Source of the DNA: Pseudomonas chlororaphis subsp. piscium
GTDB taxonomy: Bacteria; Pseudomonadota; Gammaproteobacteria; Pseudomonadales; Pseudomonadaceae
Reading direction: 5' to 3'
Assembly (NCBI RefSeq): GCF_003850345.1
Contig: NZ_CP027707.1
Location: forward strand, 3,596,001 to 3,660,000
DNA: 64,000 nucleotides
In this document: in pieces, positions 26,086 to 35,323 of the stretch
How the letters are laid out: each line of letters starts with the position of its first letter
Position numbering within the stretch: position 1 is the first letter of the stretch
Made by a program: the position numbers and the translations under genes
Notes under the pieces: generated by a model
Database searches by the model: none
What the model saw: the letters and a program-made list of their open reading frames with translations, nothing else
Told to the model about the DNA's origin: nothing

Positions 26086-27580
26086 CGGGCTTGGCTCCAG
26101 GCAAGGCTTGCGCTTGGGTTTCAGCTGGAGACTCCAGATTGAAGGCGTTCTCCAGCACCTCTTCCACCGGCACCGGGCGGAACGGGTTGACCTTCTGCAC
26201 GAAGACCGTCCAGACCAGCGCATAGATCGCCGTCAGGCCGAGCATGCTGCCAAAGGGCACGTAGATGTCCCGCGGGTTCATCCCCGGCGGCGTGATGAAC
26301 CACATGCCCAGGAGGATGCCGATGGACGAGACGATCTGCGGCAGCGGGAACCAGGGCGACTTGTAGGCCCGTGGCAAATCCGGGCGGCGGATGCGCAGCA
26401 CCACCACCGACAGGGTCACCAGCAGGTAGGCGGTGCTCCAGGCACAGACCGCGGCCAGCACCAGGTGCATGATGTTGTCGGTGCTGCCGCCCAGCCACCA
26501 GGCGTGCAGGCAGGGAATCAGCACGGCCACAGCGATGCACAGCAGCGGCGTCTTGAAGCGCGGGTGCAGGTAAGTGAAGGCCTTGGGCAGCGCACCGTCC
26601 AGCGCCATGCCGTAGAGAATGCGCGGCAACCCGGCCATCAGCGTATTGATGGTCGCCGCCCCGGCGAACAGCAGGCCGACACCCAGCCAGATCCGCCCGT
26701 AGGGCCCCATCACCTGTTCGGCGAACTGCGGAATGGCCATGGGCGTATCCAGCAGGTGCACGCTGCCGTCCTCGCTCAGCGCAATGTTCGCCACCTGGCG
26801 CTTCATCGCCGCGCCGTAGATGAACATGCAGGTGGCCACCCCCACCAGGCCCAAGGCCATGGCCCGGGGAATGGTTTTCGCCGCCTTGCGCACCTCCGGC
26901 GTCAGCGGCGTGACGAACTCGCAGCCGACGAACATGAACATGGCCATGCCCACCAGCGAAAGAATGGTGGTCAGGTCGGTGCCGACCATCGACTCGCCGA
27001 ACCAGCCGCTCAGTTCCACCGCCGGCGCCTTGAACACCCCGACCACGCCGAAGATGATCAGGGTGGTCCACATGCCGAAGGTCAGGATCACCTCGGCGCG
27101 GCTGAACGCGGTGATGCCCACGGCGTTCAGCAGGCCGAAGAAGATCACCAGCCCGACACCCACCAGCCAGGCGCTGCCGCTCTGTTCGAGCAGGGTGTTG
27201 AGGGACTCGAAGTTCACCAGGGCCATGACGCCGCTGAGGATGGTTTCCGCCGTGCCGGCGAACACATGCACGATCAGGTAGGCGGAAATGGTCCCGGTGA
27301 TCGCGAAGAAGCGCCCCAGGCCGCAGGCCAGGTAGTCATACACCGAACCAGTGGTGGGAATCATGCAGGCCGCTTCGGCGAAAGTCGTCGATTGCGCAAG
27401 CATCATCAGCATGGCGATCAGCATGGCCGCGGCGAACGCGCCGCCACCGATGCCGAAGCCGGTGGTGGCGGTGAGGATCACCGGGCTGGCCATGATCAGG
27501 CCGACGGCGCTGGCCAGGGCCGTGGGAAAGCCGACCACGCCCTGGTTCAGGTGGCGGGTGAGTCTGTCGTTGAAAGACAT
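26051..27580 (-). CDS. APC-family amino acid/amine permease
   Basis: 509 residues, 12 or more hydrophobic spans. The first helix region reads VGFPTALASAVGLIMASPVI and helix 3 has AEAACMIPTTGSVYDYLACG, as in APC transporters for GABA, ethanolamine or aromatic amines. The long cytoplasmic tail is rich in Glu/Ala/Pro. ATG 27580 has GAGG 10 bases upstream; an ATG at 27601 is an alternative. Same strand as the aldehyde dehydrogenase gene, but a perfect 25-bp inverted repeat lies between them. Likely imports the amine whose aldehyde the dehydrogenase oxidises. Confidence 0.87.
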   Translation of the reverse strand: MSFNDRLTRHLNQGVVGFPTALASAVGLIMASPVILTATTGFGIGGGAFAAAMLIAMLMMLAQSTTFAEAACMIPTTGSVYDYLACGLGRFFAITGTISAYLIVHVFAGTAETILSGVMALVNFESLNTLLEQSGSAWLVGVGLVIFFGLLNAVGITAFSRAEVILTFGMWTTLIIFGVVGVFKAPAVELSGWFGESMVGTDLTTILSLVGMAMFMFVGCEFVTPLTPEVRKAAKTIPRAMALGLVGVATCMFIYGAAMKRQVANIALSEDGSVHLLDTPMAIPQFAEQVMGPYGRIWLGVGLLFAGAATINTLMAGLPRILYGMALDGALPKAFTYLHPRFKTPLLCIAVAVLIPCLHAWWLGGSTDNIMHLVLAAVCAWSTAYLLVTLSVVVLRIRRPDLPRAYKSPWFPLPQIVSSIGILLGMWFITPPGMNPRDIYVPFGSMLGLTAIYALVWTVFVQKVNPFRPVPVEEVLENAFNLESPAETQAQALPGAKPDEQYKLAAKPL

Positions 27581-27692
27581 GGTGCTAAACCTCGAAAGCA
27601 TGGGTGATGTTGTTGTTTTAGGCATTTCAAGGGCACGCCAGGCGGGCGTGTTTTACCTGGCTGTCTGCGCAGCCTGGCCGGTTGTGTCCGAC

Positions 27693-27808
27693 TGTAGCCG
27701 CTGCCGCAGGCTGCGATAAGGTCCGCAGGACCTTCAGCGACCTTAAGTACGCTACGGCCGTTCTCCGAACGCGGCCCGGGCCGATCGCAGCCTGCGGCAG
27801 CGGCTACA
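27693..27808. repeat. Pseudomonas intergenic inverted repeat, perfect 25-bp arms
   Basis: TGTAGCCGCTGCCGCAGGCT plus GCGAT (27693-27717) is repeated exactly inverted at 27784-27808, with a 66-base loop. It ends 2 bases before the aldehyde dehydrogenase stop codon. A diverged member of the same family lies at 32748-32895. It may serve as a terminator or mRNA-stabilising element. Confidence 0.85.
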
Positions 27809-27810
27809 GG

Positions 27811-29298
27811 TCAGAACGCGATGCACACCGACTTGTTCTCGGTATACGCCTCGATCGCCGCATGGCCCATCTCACGACCGATGCCCGATTGCTTGTAGCC
27901 GCCAAACGGCATCGACGGGTCGAGCATGTTGTGGGTATTGACCCAGACCGTGCCGGCCTTGATCCGCGGGATCAGGTCCATGACCTTGGCCAGGTCGTTG
28001 GACCAGATGCTCGCCCCCAGCCCGTACTGATTGTCGTTGGCCAACGCCACCACCTCGTCGATATCGTCGAAAGGCGTGGCCACCACCACCGGGCCGAAGA
28101 TTTCCTCGCGCACCACCTGCATGCCCGCGCGCACGTCGGCCAGTACCGTCGGGCGCACGTAGAAGCCCTGCTCGCCATAGGCGACCCCGCCGCACAGCAC
28201 CCGGGCGCCGTCGGCCACGCCCTGACCGATCATATCCAGCACGCGCTTCTGCTGCTTGGCGGAAATCAGCGGGTTGATCTGCGCCTGTTCGTCCAGCCCG
28301 GGGCCGATGCTCAGGGAGCCGGCGATGGCCGACAAGCGTTCCAGCACCTGGTCGAAGATTGCCCGCTGGATATACAGGCGCGAACCGGCGGTGCAGACCT
28401 GGCCCTGGTTGAAGAAGATCGCCCCGGCGGCGCCGGCGGCCGCGGCCTGGGGGTCGCAGTCATCGAGCACGATCACTGGCGACTTGCCGCCCAGCTCCAG
28501 GGAAAACCGGGTCATGTTGTCCACCGCCGCATGGCCGATGACCTTGCCGATTTGGGTCGAGCCGGTGAACGCCAGCTTGTCGATGCCCTTGTGCGCAGCC
28601 AGGGCCGCGCCGGCCTGGGCGCCGCTGCCGGTGACCACATTGACCACCCCCGGGGCGATCCCGGCGTCCAGGCACAACTGGCCCAGGCGCAAGGCGGTCA
28701 GCGGGGTTTCGTCGGCCGGCTTGAGCACAACGGTGCAGCCGCAGGCCAGGGCCGGCACTATCTTCCAGATGGCCATCAGCAAGGGGAAATTCCACGGCAC
28801 TATGGCGCCGACCACGCCCACCGGCTCCGGCACCGTGTAGGCGCGGTACCGGGCGCCCGGGACAGCGGCGATGGACAGGTCCAGGCTCTTGCCTTCGATC
28901 TTGGTCGCCCAGCCCGCCATGTAGCGGGTGAACTCGGCGGCGGCGCCGACTTCCAGGGCTCGGGCCAGGTGGATCGACTGGCCGTTGTTGAGGGTTTCCA
29001 ACTGCGCCAGTTCCTCGCCGTGGGCTTCCAGCAGATCCGCCAGCTTCAGCAGCAGGCGCTCGCGATCCGCCGGGCGCTGCGCCGCCCAGGGCCCCTCGAA
29101 GGCCCGCCGCGCCGCGGCCACGGCCAGGTCGATATCGGCATCGGCGCCGGCGGCGACTCGGGTCAGTTCTTCGCCGGTGGCCGGGTTGAACACCGGCATC
29201 TGCGCGCCGGACAAGGCCGGCTGGCTGCGCCCGTCGATCAACAGGCCGTGCTGGCTGTCGATAAAGGCGGCGACACGTGGGTCGATGGCAATACTCAT
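27811..29298 (-). CDS. NAD-dependent aldehyde dehydrogenase, phenylacetaldehyde (FeaB/PeaE) type
   Basis: 495 residues. Rossmann/ALDH motifs: PWNFPLLMAIWKIVPALACG, general base Glu in LELGGKSP, nucleophile Cys in FFNQGQVCTAG and NAD-binding GSTQIGKVIG. The N-terminus IDPRVAAFIDSQHGLLIDGR resembles phenylacetaldehyde dehydrogenases. ATG 29298 has GAGGA upstream; a TTG two codons earlier is less likely. Together with a FeaR-like regulator and a permease it suggests oxidation of an amine-derived aldehyde to the acid. Divergent from the class III aminotransferase at 29649, which could supply the aldehyde. Confidence 0.92.
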   Translation of the reverse strand: MSIAIDPRVAAFIDSQHGLLIDGRSQPALSGAQMPVFNPATGEELTRVAAGADADIDLAVAAARRAFEGPWAAQRPADRERLLLKLADLLEAHGEELAQLETLNNGQSIHLARALEVGAAAEFTRYMAGWATKIEGKSLDLSIAAVPGARYRAYTVPEPVGVVGAIVPWNFPLLMAIWKIVPALACGCTVVLKPADETPLTALRLGQLCLDAGIAPGVVNVVTGSGAQAGAALAAHKGIDKLAFTGSTQIGKVIGHAAVDNMTRFSLELGGKSPVIVLDDCDPQAAAAGAAGAIFFNQGQVCTAGSRLYIQRAIFDQVLERLSAIAGSLSIGPGLDEQAQINPLISAKQQKRVLDMIGQGVADGARVLCGGVAYGEQGFYVRPTVLADVRAGMQVVREEIFGPVVVATPFDDIDEVVALANDNQYGLGASIWSNDLAKVMDLIPRIKAGTVWVNTHNMLDPSMPFGGYKQSGIGREMGHAAIEAYTENKSVCIAF

Positions 29299-29409
29299 GG
29301 GCAATCCTCGCTAGTTGGCCTCATGGATCGAACTCTGAGACCAATGCCGGCCAGCGTCTTGATCCTGGCTGCCGCGAAACTTGCCACTGGCTGCCAGCCC
29401 CACGGACCC

Positions 29410-29525
29410 TAGGAGCGAGGCTTGCCCGCGATGGCGGCTGCCCGGACGACTATGTATCGCAGATGGAATACGGTGGCTGGCTTTGGGGCTGCTGCGCAGC
29501 CCATCGCGGGCAAGCCTCGCTCCTA
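29410..29525. repeat. Intergenic inverted repeat, perfect 25-bp arms (TAGGAGCGAGGCTTGCCCGC)
   Basis: Arms at 29410-29434 and 29501-29525 are exact complements around a 66-base spacer. It is of the TAGGAGCGAG...CTCGCTCCTA class that is dispersed in Pseudomonas genomes. It sits in the divergent region between the aldehyde dehydrogenase and aminotransferase genes, so promoters of both must lie on either side of it. Confidence 0.85.
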
Positions 29526-29648
29526 CAGGGACGGTGCCATCCTCCTGGCAGTGGCGATCAAGAACCTGGCACACAGAGGCAAGCAGGCAACCGGCAAAGG
29601 GCGCACTACTATGTCCCACGCTGTCCGTGCGTTTTCAGGAGACTCAAC

Positions 29649-30983
29649 GTGAGCGAACCAAGCCGCTTCTGGCATCCCATGCTGCACCCCAACGAAATGC
29701 AACAACGCGAGCCGATTCGTATTGTCCGTGGCGATGGCTGCTATGTGTACGACGACCAGGGCCACCAACTGGTGGATGGCGTCGCCGGGTTGTGGAACGT
29801 CAACGTCGGCCACAACCGCAAGGAAGTGAAGGCGGCGATCACCGCCCAGCTGGACGAACTGGAATACTTCCAGCTGTTCGACGGCGTCAGCCATCCGCGC
29901 GCCGAAGAGCTGTCACGGGTGGTGATGAACCTGCTGGAACCCGAGGGCATGCGCCGCGTGGCCTTCAGCTCCGGCGGCTCGGACGCCATCGAGACCGCGC
30001 TGAAACTGGCCCGCCAGTACTGGAAACTCGAAGGCCAGGCCGACCGCACCAAGTTCATCTCGCTGCGCCAGGGCTACCACGGCACCCACTTCGGCGGTGC
30101 CTCGGTCAACGGCAACACGGTGTTCCGGCGCAACTACGAGCCCCTGCTCCCCGGCTGCTTCCACGTCGATACCCCGTGGCTGTACCGCAACCCCTACAGC
30201 CAGGACCCGGAAGAGCTCGGCAAGATCTGCGCCGACCTGCTCGAGCGGGAAATCCAGTTCCAGAGCCCCGACACCGTGGCGGCCTTTATCGCCGAGCCGA
30301 TCCAGGGCGCTGGCGGCGTGATAGTGCCGCCGGCCAACTACTGGCCGCTGATCCGCGAGGTCTGCGACAAGTACGGCGTGCTGCTGATCGCCGACGAAGT
30401 GGTAACCGGTTTCGGCCGCAGCGGCTCGATGTTCGGCAGCCGCCTGTGGGGCGTGAAACCCGACATCATGTGCCTGGCCAAGGGCATCACCTCCGGCTAC
30501 ATCCCGCTGGGCGCCACGGTGGTCAACGAGCGGATCGAGTCGGCGTTCAGCAAGAACGGCAACTTCACCGGCGCGATCATGCACGGCTACACCTACTCCG
30601 GGCACCCGGTGGCGTGCGCGGCGGCCCTGGCCAGCCTCGACATCGTGGTCAAGGAAGACCTGCCGGCCAACGCCGCGAAGATGGGCGACTACATGCTCAA
30701 TAAGCTGCTGCCGTTCGCCGAACGCTTCGACAGCGTCGGTGAGGTACGCGGCAAGGGCCTGATGATTGCCCTCGACCTGGTGGCCGACAAGACCAGCCGC
30801 GAGCCGATCGACCCCATGGGCGGTTATGCCAACCAGGTGGCGCAGATTGCCCGCGACAACGGGGTAATGGTGCGTCCGGTGGGGACCAAGATCATCCTGT
30901 CGCCGCCGCTGGTGATCCAGCCGCCGCAGATCGACGCCATAGTCTCCGCCCTGGAGCTGGGCTTCACCCAGGCCCGCCGCTGA
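29649..30983 (+). CDS. Class III omega-aminotransferase
   Basis: 444 residues from GTG 29649 with CAGGAG 6-8 bases before it. PLP fold-type I motifs: SSGGSDAIETALKLARQYW, the Asp in LLIADEVVTGFGRSG, and Schiff-base Lys in MCLAKGITSGYIPLGA. LWNVNVGHNRKEV is typical of omega-amino acid:pyruvate or amine aminotransferases. It converts a primary amine into an aldehyde with pyruvate or 2-oxoglutarate as acceptor. Divergent from the aldehyde dehydrogenase, so the pair could take an amine to an acid. The exact amine is unknown. Confidence 0.9.
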   Translation: MSEPSRFWHPMLHPNEMQQREPIRIVRGDGCYVYDDQGHQLVDGVAGLWNVNVGHNRKEVKAAITAQLDELEYFQLFDGVSHPRAEELSRVVMNLLEPEGMRRVAFSSGGSDAIETALKLARQYWKLEGQADRTKFISLRQGYHGTHFGGASVNGNTVFRRNYEPLLPGCFHVDTPWLYRNPYSQDPEELGKICADLLEREIQFQSPDTVAAFIAEPIQGAGGVIVPPANYWPLIREVCDKYGVLLIADEVVTGFGRSGSMFGSRLWGVKPDIMCLAKGITSGYIPLGATVVNERIESAFSKNGNFTGAIMHGYTYSGHPVACAAALASLDIVVKEDLPANAAKMGDYMLNKLLPFAERFDSVGEVRGKGLMIALDLVADKTSREPIDPMGGYANQVAQIARDNGVMVRPVGTKIILSPPLVIQPPQIDAIVSALELGFTQARR

Positions 30984-30993
30984 GACTGTGATA

Positions 30994-31046
30994 GCCGCTG
31001 CCGTGTTCCTCGCCTCCCAGGCGCGTGAACCGGCAGCGGTTTTTTG
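30994..31046 (+). terminator. Rho-independent terminator after the aminotransferase
   Basis: Stem CCGCTGCCG ... CGGCAGCGG with a 27-base loop is followed by TTTTTTG, starting about 12 bases after the stop. The long loop makes it imperfect, but the T-run is clear. Confidence 0.7.
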
Positions 31047-31144
31047 CCCTCCGGCAATCCCGACAATGTCCATACTGCATCGCTACTTGCCCGCTTCTTC
31101 TGCCCATTGACGCGAAGCCGTCAGTATTCGCCAGGAGCCCTTCG

Positions 31145-31834
31145 ATGATCAGTACCCATAGCCTCAACAGCCCCCTGCCCAACGCCCATGAACTCGGCCA
31201 GCGCTGCATCGGCGCCTTTACCCGGGTGGTGCCGGCGACCCTGTGCGCCTTCTACCGCATCGACGCGCAGTTGCAGGCCGAGCATTTCTCGCTGTACCAC
31301 ATGAGCCCGCAGATGCATGAGGCCTACCTGCAACGCTACCGGCACTACGACCCGCTGCGCCCGCGCAACTGCGTGGCGGCGGGCCGCCCGGTGCTGTCGC
31401 TGAACATGGGCATGGCCCAGCAGGGGCGGCATGAAACCGAGGTCTACCAGGGTTTCCTGCAACGCCACGGGGTGCGGGATGTGGTGGAGATCCTTGCGTG
31501 CAATGCCAGCGGCAGCCCGATCGCCGGCCTGTCCCTGCTGCGCGATGCCAGCCTGGGCCCGTTCCGGCCTGACGAACTGAGCACTCTGCAGGCGCTGCAA
31601 GGCCTGCTGGAAATCGCCGCCCAGGCGCCCTACTCGCGCCACGACGAACGCCTGGAGGCCCTCACGCCCCGGGAACGGCAGATCGCCTGGCTGCTGCGCG
31701 ACGGCGCCTGCAACAAGACCATTGCCCAGCAGCTGGCGCTGGGCCTGCCGACGGTCAAGACCCACCTGATCAACCTGTTCCGCAAGGTCGGGGTGAACAA
31801 CCGCACCGAGTTGGTGAGCGCGCTGTTCCTGTAA
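31145..31834 (+). CDS. LuxR-type transcriptional regulator
   Basis: 229 residues. N-terminal sensor-like module (PATLCAFYRIDAQLQAEHFS; RHYDPLRPRNCVAAGRPVL). The C-terminal HTH is LTPRERQIAWLLRDGACNKT with LGLPTVKTHLINLFRKVGVN. AGGAG lies 7 bases before ATG 31145. It separates the two aminotransferase units and is followed at 91 bases by the moaF-like gene, so it may activate that downstream set. Confidence 0.87.
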   Translation: MISTHSLNSPLPNAHELGQRCIGAFTRVVPATLCAFYRIDAQLQAEHFSLYHMSPQMHEAYLQRYRHYDPLRPRNCVAAGRPVLSLNMGMAQQGRHETEVYQGFLQRHGVRDVVEILACNASGSPIAGLSLLRDASLGPFRPDELSTLQALQGLLEIAAQAPYSRHDERLEALTPRERQIAWLLRDGACNKTIAQQLALGLPTVKTHLINLFRKVGVNNRTELVSALFL

Positions 31835-31925
31835 AAAATCGCCGCGCCTCAACCATTCGGTTGATGGGCAACAAGGGCTTGCATGATGAACATGAGGTTC
31901 TCCTTCATCGACAAGAACCGCCCTC

Positions 31926-32741
31926 ATGAACCTGCAACCCGAATGGATTACCGTTGGCGCCCTGGCCGAAGGCTTTGCCGCCGACAACCATATCCTGCCC
32001 AGCCTGGATGACCTCAACGGCCGCAGCCTGACCCTGCATTTCGCCAACGGCTGGCGCATCGAACACCTGTTCGGCTCACAGTCGCTGCATTGGCAGGACG
32101 CTGAAAGCGACGCCCGCGGTGAGGCTGTTTATCGAGCCACTTCAATATGTTCCGGCATTTACCTGGTGGACTTTCTCAAGTCGGAGAACGGCCAGGCCCA
32201 CTCGGTGAGCCTGATCCTCGACCTGGGCCGGAACATCTTCACCGCGGTGATCGGGCAGATGCCGAGCCAGGCCGAGACCCGGGTCGACCTGTTCAGTCGC
32301 GCCCTGTCCGGCCGCGAGCTGACCAGCGTCCAGGCCCAGTTCATCCACGGCAGCATCGACGCGCCGCACAGCGCCAGCAGCGCGCAACACGCGCTGACCG
32401 AAGAGCTGGTCGGCCTGCGCAACCAGTACATCTACAGCGCCACTGAGGCCTACGAGCACCTCTACCTGAACCGCAACTTCTACAGCTGGCAGTGCCTCAA
32501 GGGCGTCGAGCAAGGCCTGGCGGACACCGACCGCTGCCATTACTACAAGATCGCCGAACAGCTGTACCTGTTCGTCTGGCGCGAAAAGATCGTGCCGACC
32601 CTGGGCCTGGTGCTGATCGACCTGCAAGCGGGCAGGACCGACGGCAAGATCTTCGGCTACCAGGGCACGGACTTCGCCAGCCCCAGCAACTTCCCGGTGG
32701 GCGCCCTCGCCCATGTGCTGAACCGTACCGCGTACATCTGA
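31926..32741 (+). CDS. MoaF family protein
   Basis: 271 residues, no signal peptide. The opening (ITVGALAEGFAADNHILPSL, LTLHFANGWRIEHLF) and the C-terminal half (NRNFYSWQCLKGVEQGLADT; GKIFGYQGTDFA) fit the two MoaF domains. MoaF is known from the Klebsiella monoamine regulon, where moaEF lie with an SDR-type gene. The domain is named for molybdopterin by database tradition, but it is a lipocalin-like protein of unclear biochemical role. Here too an SDR gene follows, after an aminotransferase. Confidence 0.78.
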   Translation: MNLQPEWITVGALAEGFAADNHILPSLDDLNGRSLTLHFANGWRIEHLFGSQSLHWQDAESDARGEAVYRATSICSGIYLVDFLKSENGQAHSVSLILDLGRNIFTAVIGQMPSQAETRVDLFSRALSGRELTSVQAQFIHGSIDAPHSASSAQHALTEELVGLRNQYIYSATEAYEHLYLNRNFYSWQCLKGVEQGLADTDRCHYYKIAEQLYLFVWREKIVPTLGLVLIDLQAGRTDGKIFGYQGTDFASPSNFPVGALAHVLNRTAYI

Positions 32742-32747
32742 GCCGCC

Positions 32748-32895
32748 TGTAGCCGCTGCCGAGCGCCAGCGAGGCTGCGTACGACCGCGCAGCGGTCGCA
32801 ATCCGGCCAGCATGTTCCGCCTGATGCACCGCACGCTCAGGTTTCGCGGCAACTGCGTTGCCGATCGCAGCCTCGCGTTGCTCGGCAGCGGCTAC
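32748..32895. repeat. Intergenic inverted repeat, imperfect copy of the 27693 family
   Basis: Left arm TGTAGCCGCTGCCGAGC...GAGGCTGCG and right arm CGCAGCCTCG...GCTCGGCAGCGGCTAC share the TGTAGCCGCTGCC end with the element at 27693. It nearly fills the gap between moaF and the second aminotransferase. It could allow differential expression of these two genes. Confidence 0.75.
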
Positions 32896-32938
32896 CCAGG
32901 CATCGCCTTCCTCCTTTAGATCCCACAGGACCTCGATC

Positions 32939-34321
32939 ATGACCCTCGGCCTCAACCTCGACCGCGTCGCCCGTTGTTACCAATCCGAGCTGCAACTGTT
33001 CGCCGAACGCCACCCGCGCTCCGCCGGTTTCTATCGGGAAAACCTCAAGCACTGGCTGTACGGCGCGCCGCTGCACTGGATGCAGCAATGGCCGGGGCTG
33101 TACCCGATCCTGGTGGCCGACGCCCAGGGCGCGACGCTGACCGACTGCGACGGCAACCGCTACGTCGACTTCGCCCTGGGCGACACCGGTGCCATGTTCG
33201 GCCATGGCCAGCCCGCCGTGGCCGAGGCCATCGCCCATCAGGCACGGCACGGCTCGACCCTGATGCTGCCGACCGCCGACAGCCTGTGGGTCGGCCAGGA
33301 ACTGGTGCGGCGCTTCGGCCTGCCGTTCTGGCAGGTCACCACCTCCGCCACCGACGCCAACCGCTTTGTGCTGCGCCTGTGCCGGATGATCACCGGCCGG
33401 GAGAAAGTGCTGGTGTTCAACTGCAACTACCACGGCAGCGTCGACGAGTCCCAGGTCGAGTTCGACGCCGGCGGCCAGATGATTCCCCGTGAAGGCGTGC
33501 ACGCCAATGGCCTGCGGCACGACGCCACCACCCGGCTGGTGGAGTTCAACGACCTGCCGGCGCTGGAGGCGGCCCTGGCCCATGGCGACGTGGCCGCGGT
33601 GCTGACCGAACCCTTCATGACCAACGTCGGCATGGTTCCACCCGCTCCCGGCTTCCACGATGGTTTGCGCGAGCTGACCCGACGTTTCGATGTGCCGCTG
33701 ATCATCGACGAAACCCACACCATTTCCTGCGGCCCGGCCGGTTACAGCGGCGAACACGGCCTGCAACCGGACTTCTTCGTGCTCGGCAAATGCATCGCCG
33801 GCGGCATCCCCACCGCGGTCTGGGGCGCCAGCCAGGCCATGGCCGAGCGCATCTGGCAGGTGCTGCCGCACTTCCAGCCCGGCCAGGCGATCAACCACTT
33901 CGGCTTCGGCGGCACCCTGGCCGGCAACGCCCTGCAGATGGCGGCCATGCGCGCCACCTTCAGCGAGGTCATGAGCGCGGCCAACTACGCCCACATGATC
34001 GCCCTGGCCGAACGCCTGCGGGCCGGGGTCCAGGCGCTGATCGCCAAGCATCGCCTGCCCTGGCACGTGACGCGGATCGGCGCCCGGGTCGAATACCTGT
34101 TCATGGACCACGCGCCGCGCAACGGCGGCGAAGCCCACCATGCCCGCCATGGCCTGATCGAGGCCTACCTGCATCTCTACCTGCTCAACCGCGGGGTGTT
34201 GCTGACCCCGTTCCACAACATGGCGCTGCTGTGCCCGGCGGCCAGCAGCGACGACGTCGACCTGCACAACCGTCTGCTGGACGAATGCCTGGGCACCGTC
34301 ACTCAAGGAGAAACCCCATGA
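32939..34321 (+). CDS. Class III aminotransferase, glutamate-1-semialdehyde-like branch
   Basis: 460 residues. WPGLYPILVADAQGATLTDC precedes a PLP core: YVDFALGDTGAMFGHGQP, STLMLPTADSLWVGQEL, TSATDANRFVLRLCR, metal-free Asp in LIIDETHTISCG and the Schiff-base Lys in FFVLGKCIAGGIP. The TSATDAN/GDTGAMFGHG pattern is close to glutamate-1-semialdehyde aminomutase-like transaminases, but this is not a second hemL copy because the context is catabolic. AGGA precedes ATG 32939. The stop overlaps the SDR start, so the two are coupled. Confidence 0.87.
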   Translation: MTLGLNLDRVARCYQSELQLFAERHPRSAGFYRENLKHWLYGAPLHWMQQWPGLYPILVADAQGATLTDCDGNRYVDFALGDTGAMFGHGQPAVAEAIAHQARHGSTLMLPTADSLWVGQELVRRFGLPFWQVTTSATDANRFVLRLCRMITGREKVLVFNCNYHGSVDESQVEFDAGGQMIPREGVHANGLRHDATTRLVEFNDLPALEAALAHGDVAAVLTEPFMTNVGMVPPAPGFHDGLRELTRRFDVPLIIDETHTISCGPAGYSGEHGLQPDFFVLGKCIAGGIPTAVWGASQAMAERIWQVLPHFQPGQAINHFGFGGTLAGNALQMAAMRATFSEVMSAANYAHMIALAERLRAGVQALIAKHRLPWHVTRIGARVEYLFMDHAPRNGGEAHHARHGLIEAYLHLYLLNRGVLLTPFHNMALLCPAASSDDVDLHNRLLDECLGTVTQGETP

Positions 34322-35082
34322 TGCTCGACCTCACTGGCCGTATCGCCCTGGTCACCGGCTCCGGCCAGGGCATTGGTCGCGCCATCGCGCAAGTCTTCGC
34401 CGCCCAGGGCGCCAAGGTGCTGCTCGCCACCCGCAGCGAAGCCTCGGGCGCCGAAACCCTGCGCCTGATCCGCGCGGCCGGCGGCAGCGCCGAGCTGCTG
34501 ACCGTGGACCTCAGCACCCGGCCCGCGGCGAACCAGGCGGTGGCCGCCACCCTCAGGGCCTTTGGCGGGCTGGACTTACTGTTGCACAACGCCGCGGTGT
34601 TTCCGATGGAGAACCTGCGCGACCTGAGGGACGAAATCCTCGAGTCGACCCTGGCGGTGAACCTCAAGAGCTGTTTCTGGCTGACCCAGGCGGCGCTGCC
34701 GGCGTTGTGCCGGGCCGAGCATCCGCGCATCGTCATCACCTCTTCGGTGACCGGGCCGCGCACGGCGATTCCCGGGCTGTCCCACTACGCCGCGTCCAAG
34801 GCCGGGGTCAACGGCTTCATTCGCGCGGCGGCCCTGGAACTGGCCGAACACCGGGTCACCGTCAACGGTGTCGAACCCGGCCTGATCGCCACCCAGGCCA
34901 TGGCCAACCTTGGCGACTCCCCGGCCCTGGCCGCCGGCATCCCGCTCAAGCGCCTGGGCAGCCCGCAGGACATCGCCCACGCCATGCTGTTCCTCGCGTC
35001 CGAGCAGGCCGGCTATATCACTGGGCAGACCCTGATCGTCGATGGCGGCGCCCTGCTGCCGGAAAACGCCCAGTTCAGCTGA
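34318..35082 (+). CDS. SDR-family oxidoreductase (MoaE/FabG-like)
   Basis: 254 residues. Classical short-chain dehydrogenase: cofactor loop TGSGQGIGRA, LLLHNAAVF (NAG-type motif), catalytic Ser in IVITSSVTGPR and Tyr-x3-Lys in HYAASKAGV, ending with IVDGGALLP. AAGGAG lies 7 bases before the first of two tandem ATG codons; the start codon overlaps the aminotransferase stop. It probably reduces or oxidises the carbonyl product of the adjacent transaminase. Substrate unknown. Confidence 0.9.
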   Translation: MMLDLTGRIALVTGSGQGIGRAIAQVFAAQGAKVLLATRSEASGAETLRLIRAAGGSAELLTVDLSTRPAANQAVAATLRAFGGLDLLLHNAAVFPMENLRDLRDEILESTLAVNLKSCFWLTQAALPALCRAEHPRIVITSSVTGPRTAIPGLSHYAASKAGVNGFIRAAALELAEHRVTVNGVEPGLIATQAMANLGDSPALAAGIPLKRLGSPQDIAHAMLFLASEQAGYITGQTLIVDGGALLPENAQFS

Positions 35083-35323
35083 AGCCTGACGCCTCGCCCA
35101 CGGCGCCTGTCCGGGCGCCGACACTTTAATCTGCTCGTTTCCGACACCGTTCCGCCTGGGCATTGCACCCAGCGGGCTCGGCCGCTGAATGACTTCATGG
35201 GTAGAACGCAACATCCCGTTTTTGTCGATTGACTTGAAGTCAACTTTAACTTTTACAGTCGGCTCCGACCCATTGGCGCGCCGCCCCCCGGCCATCCTCG
35301 CGCGCCTGCTTTCGGAGAAGCCC

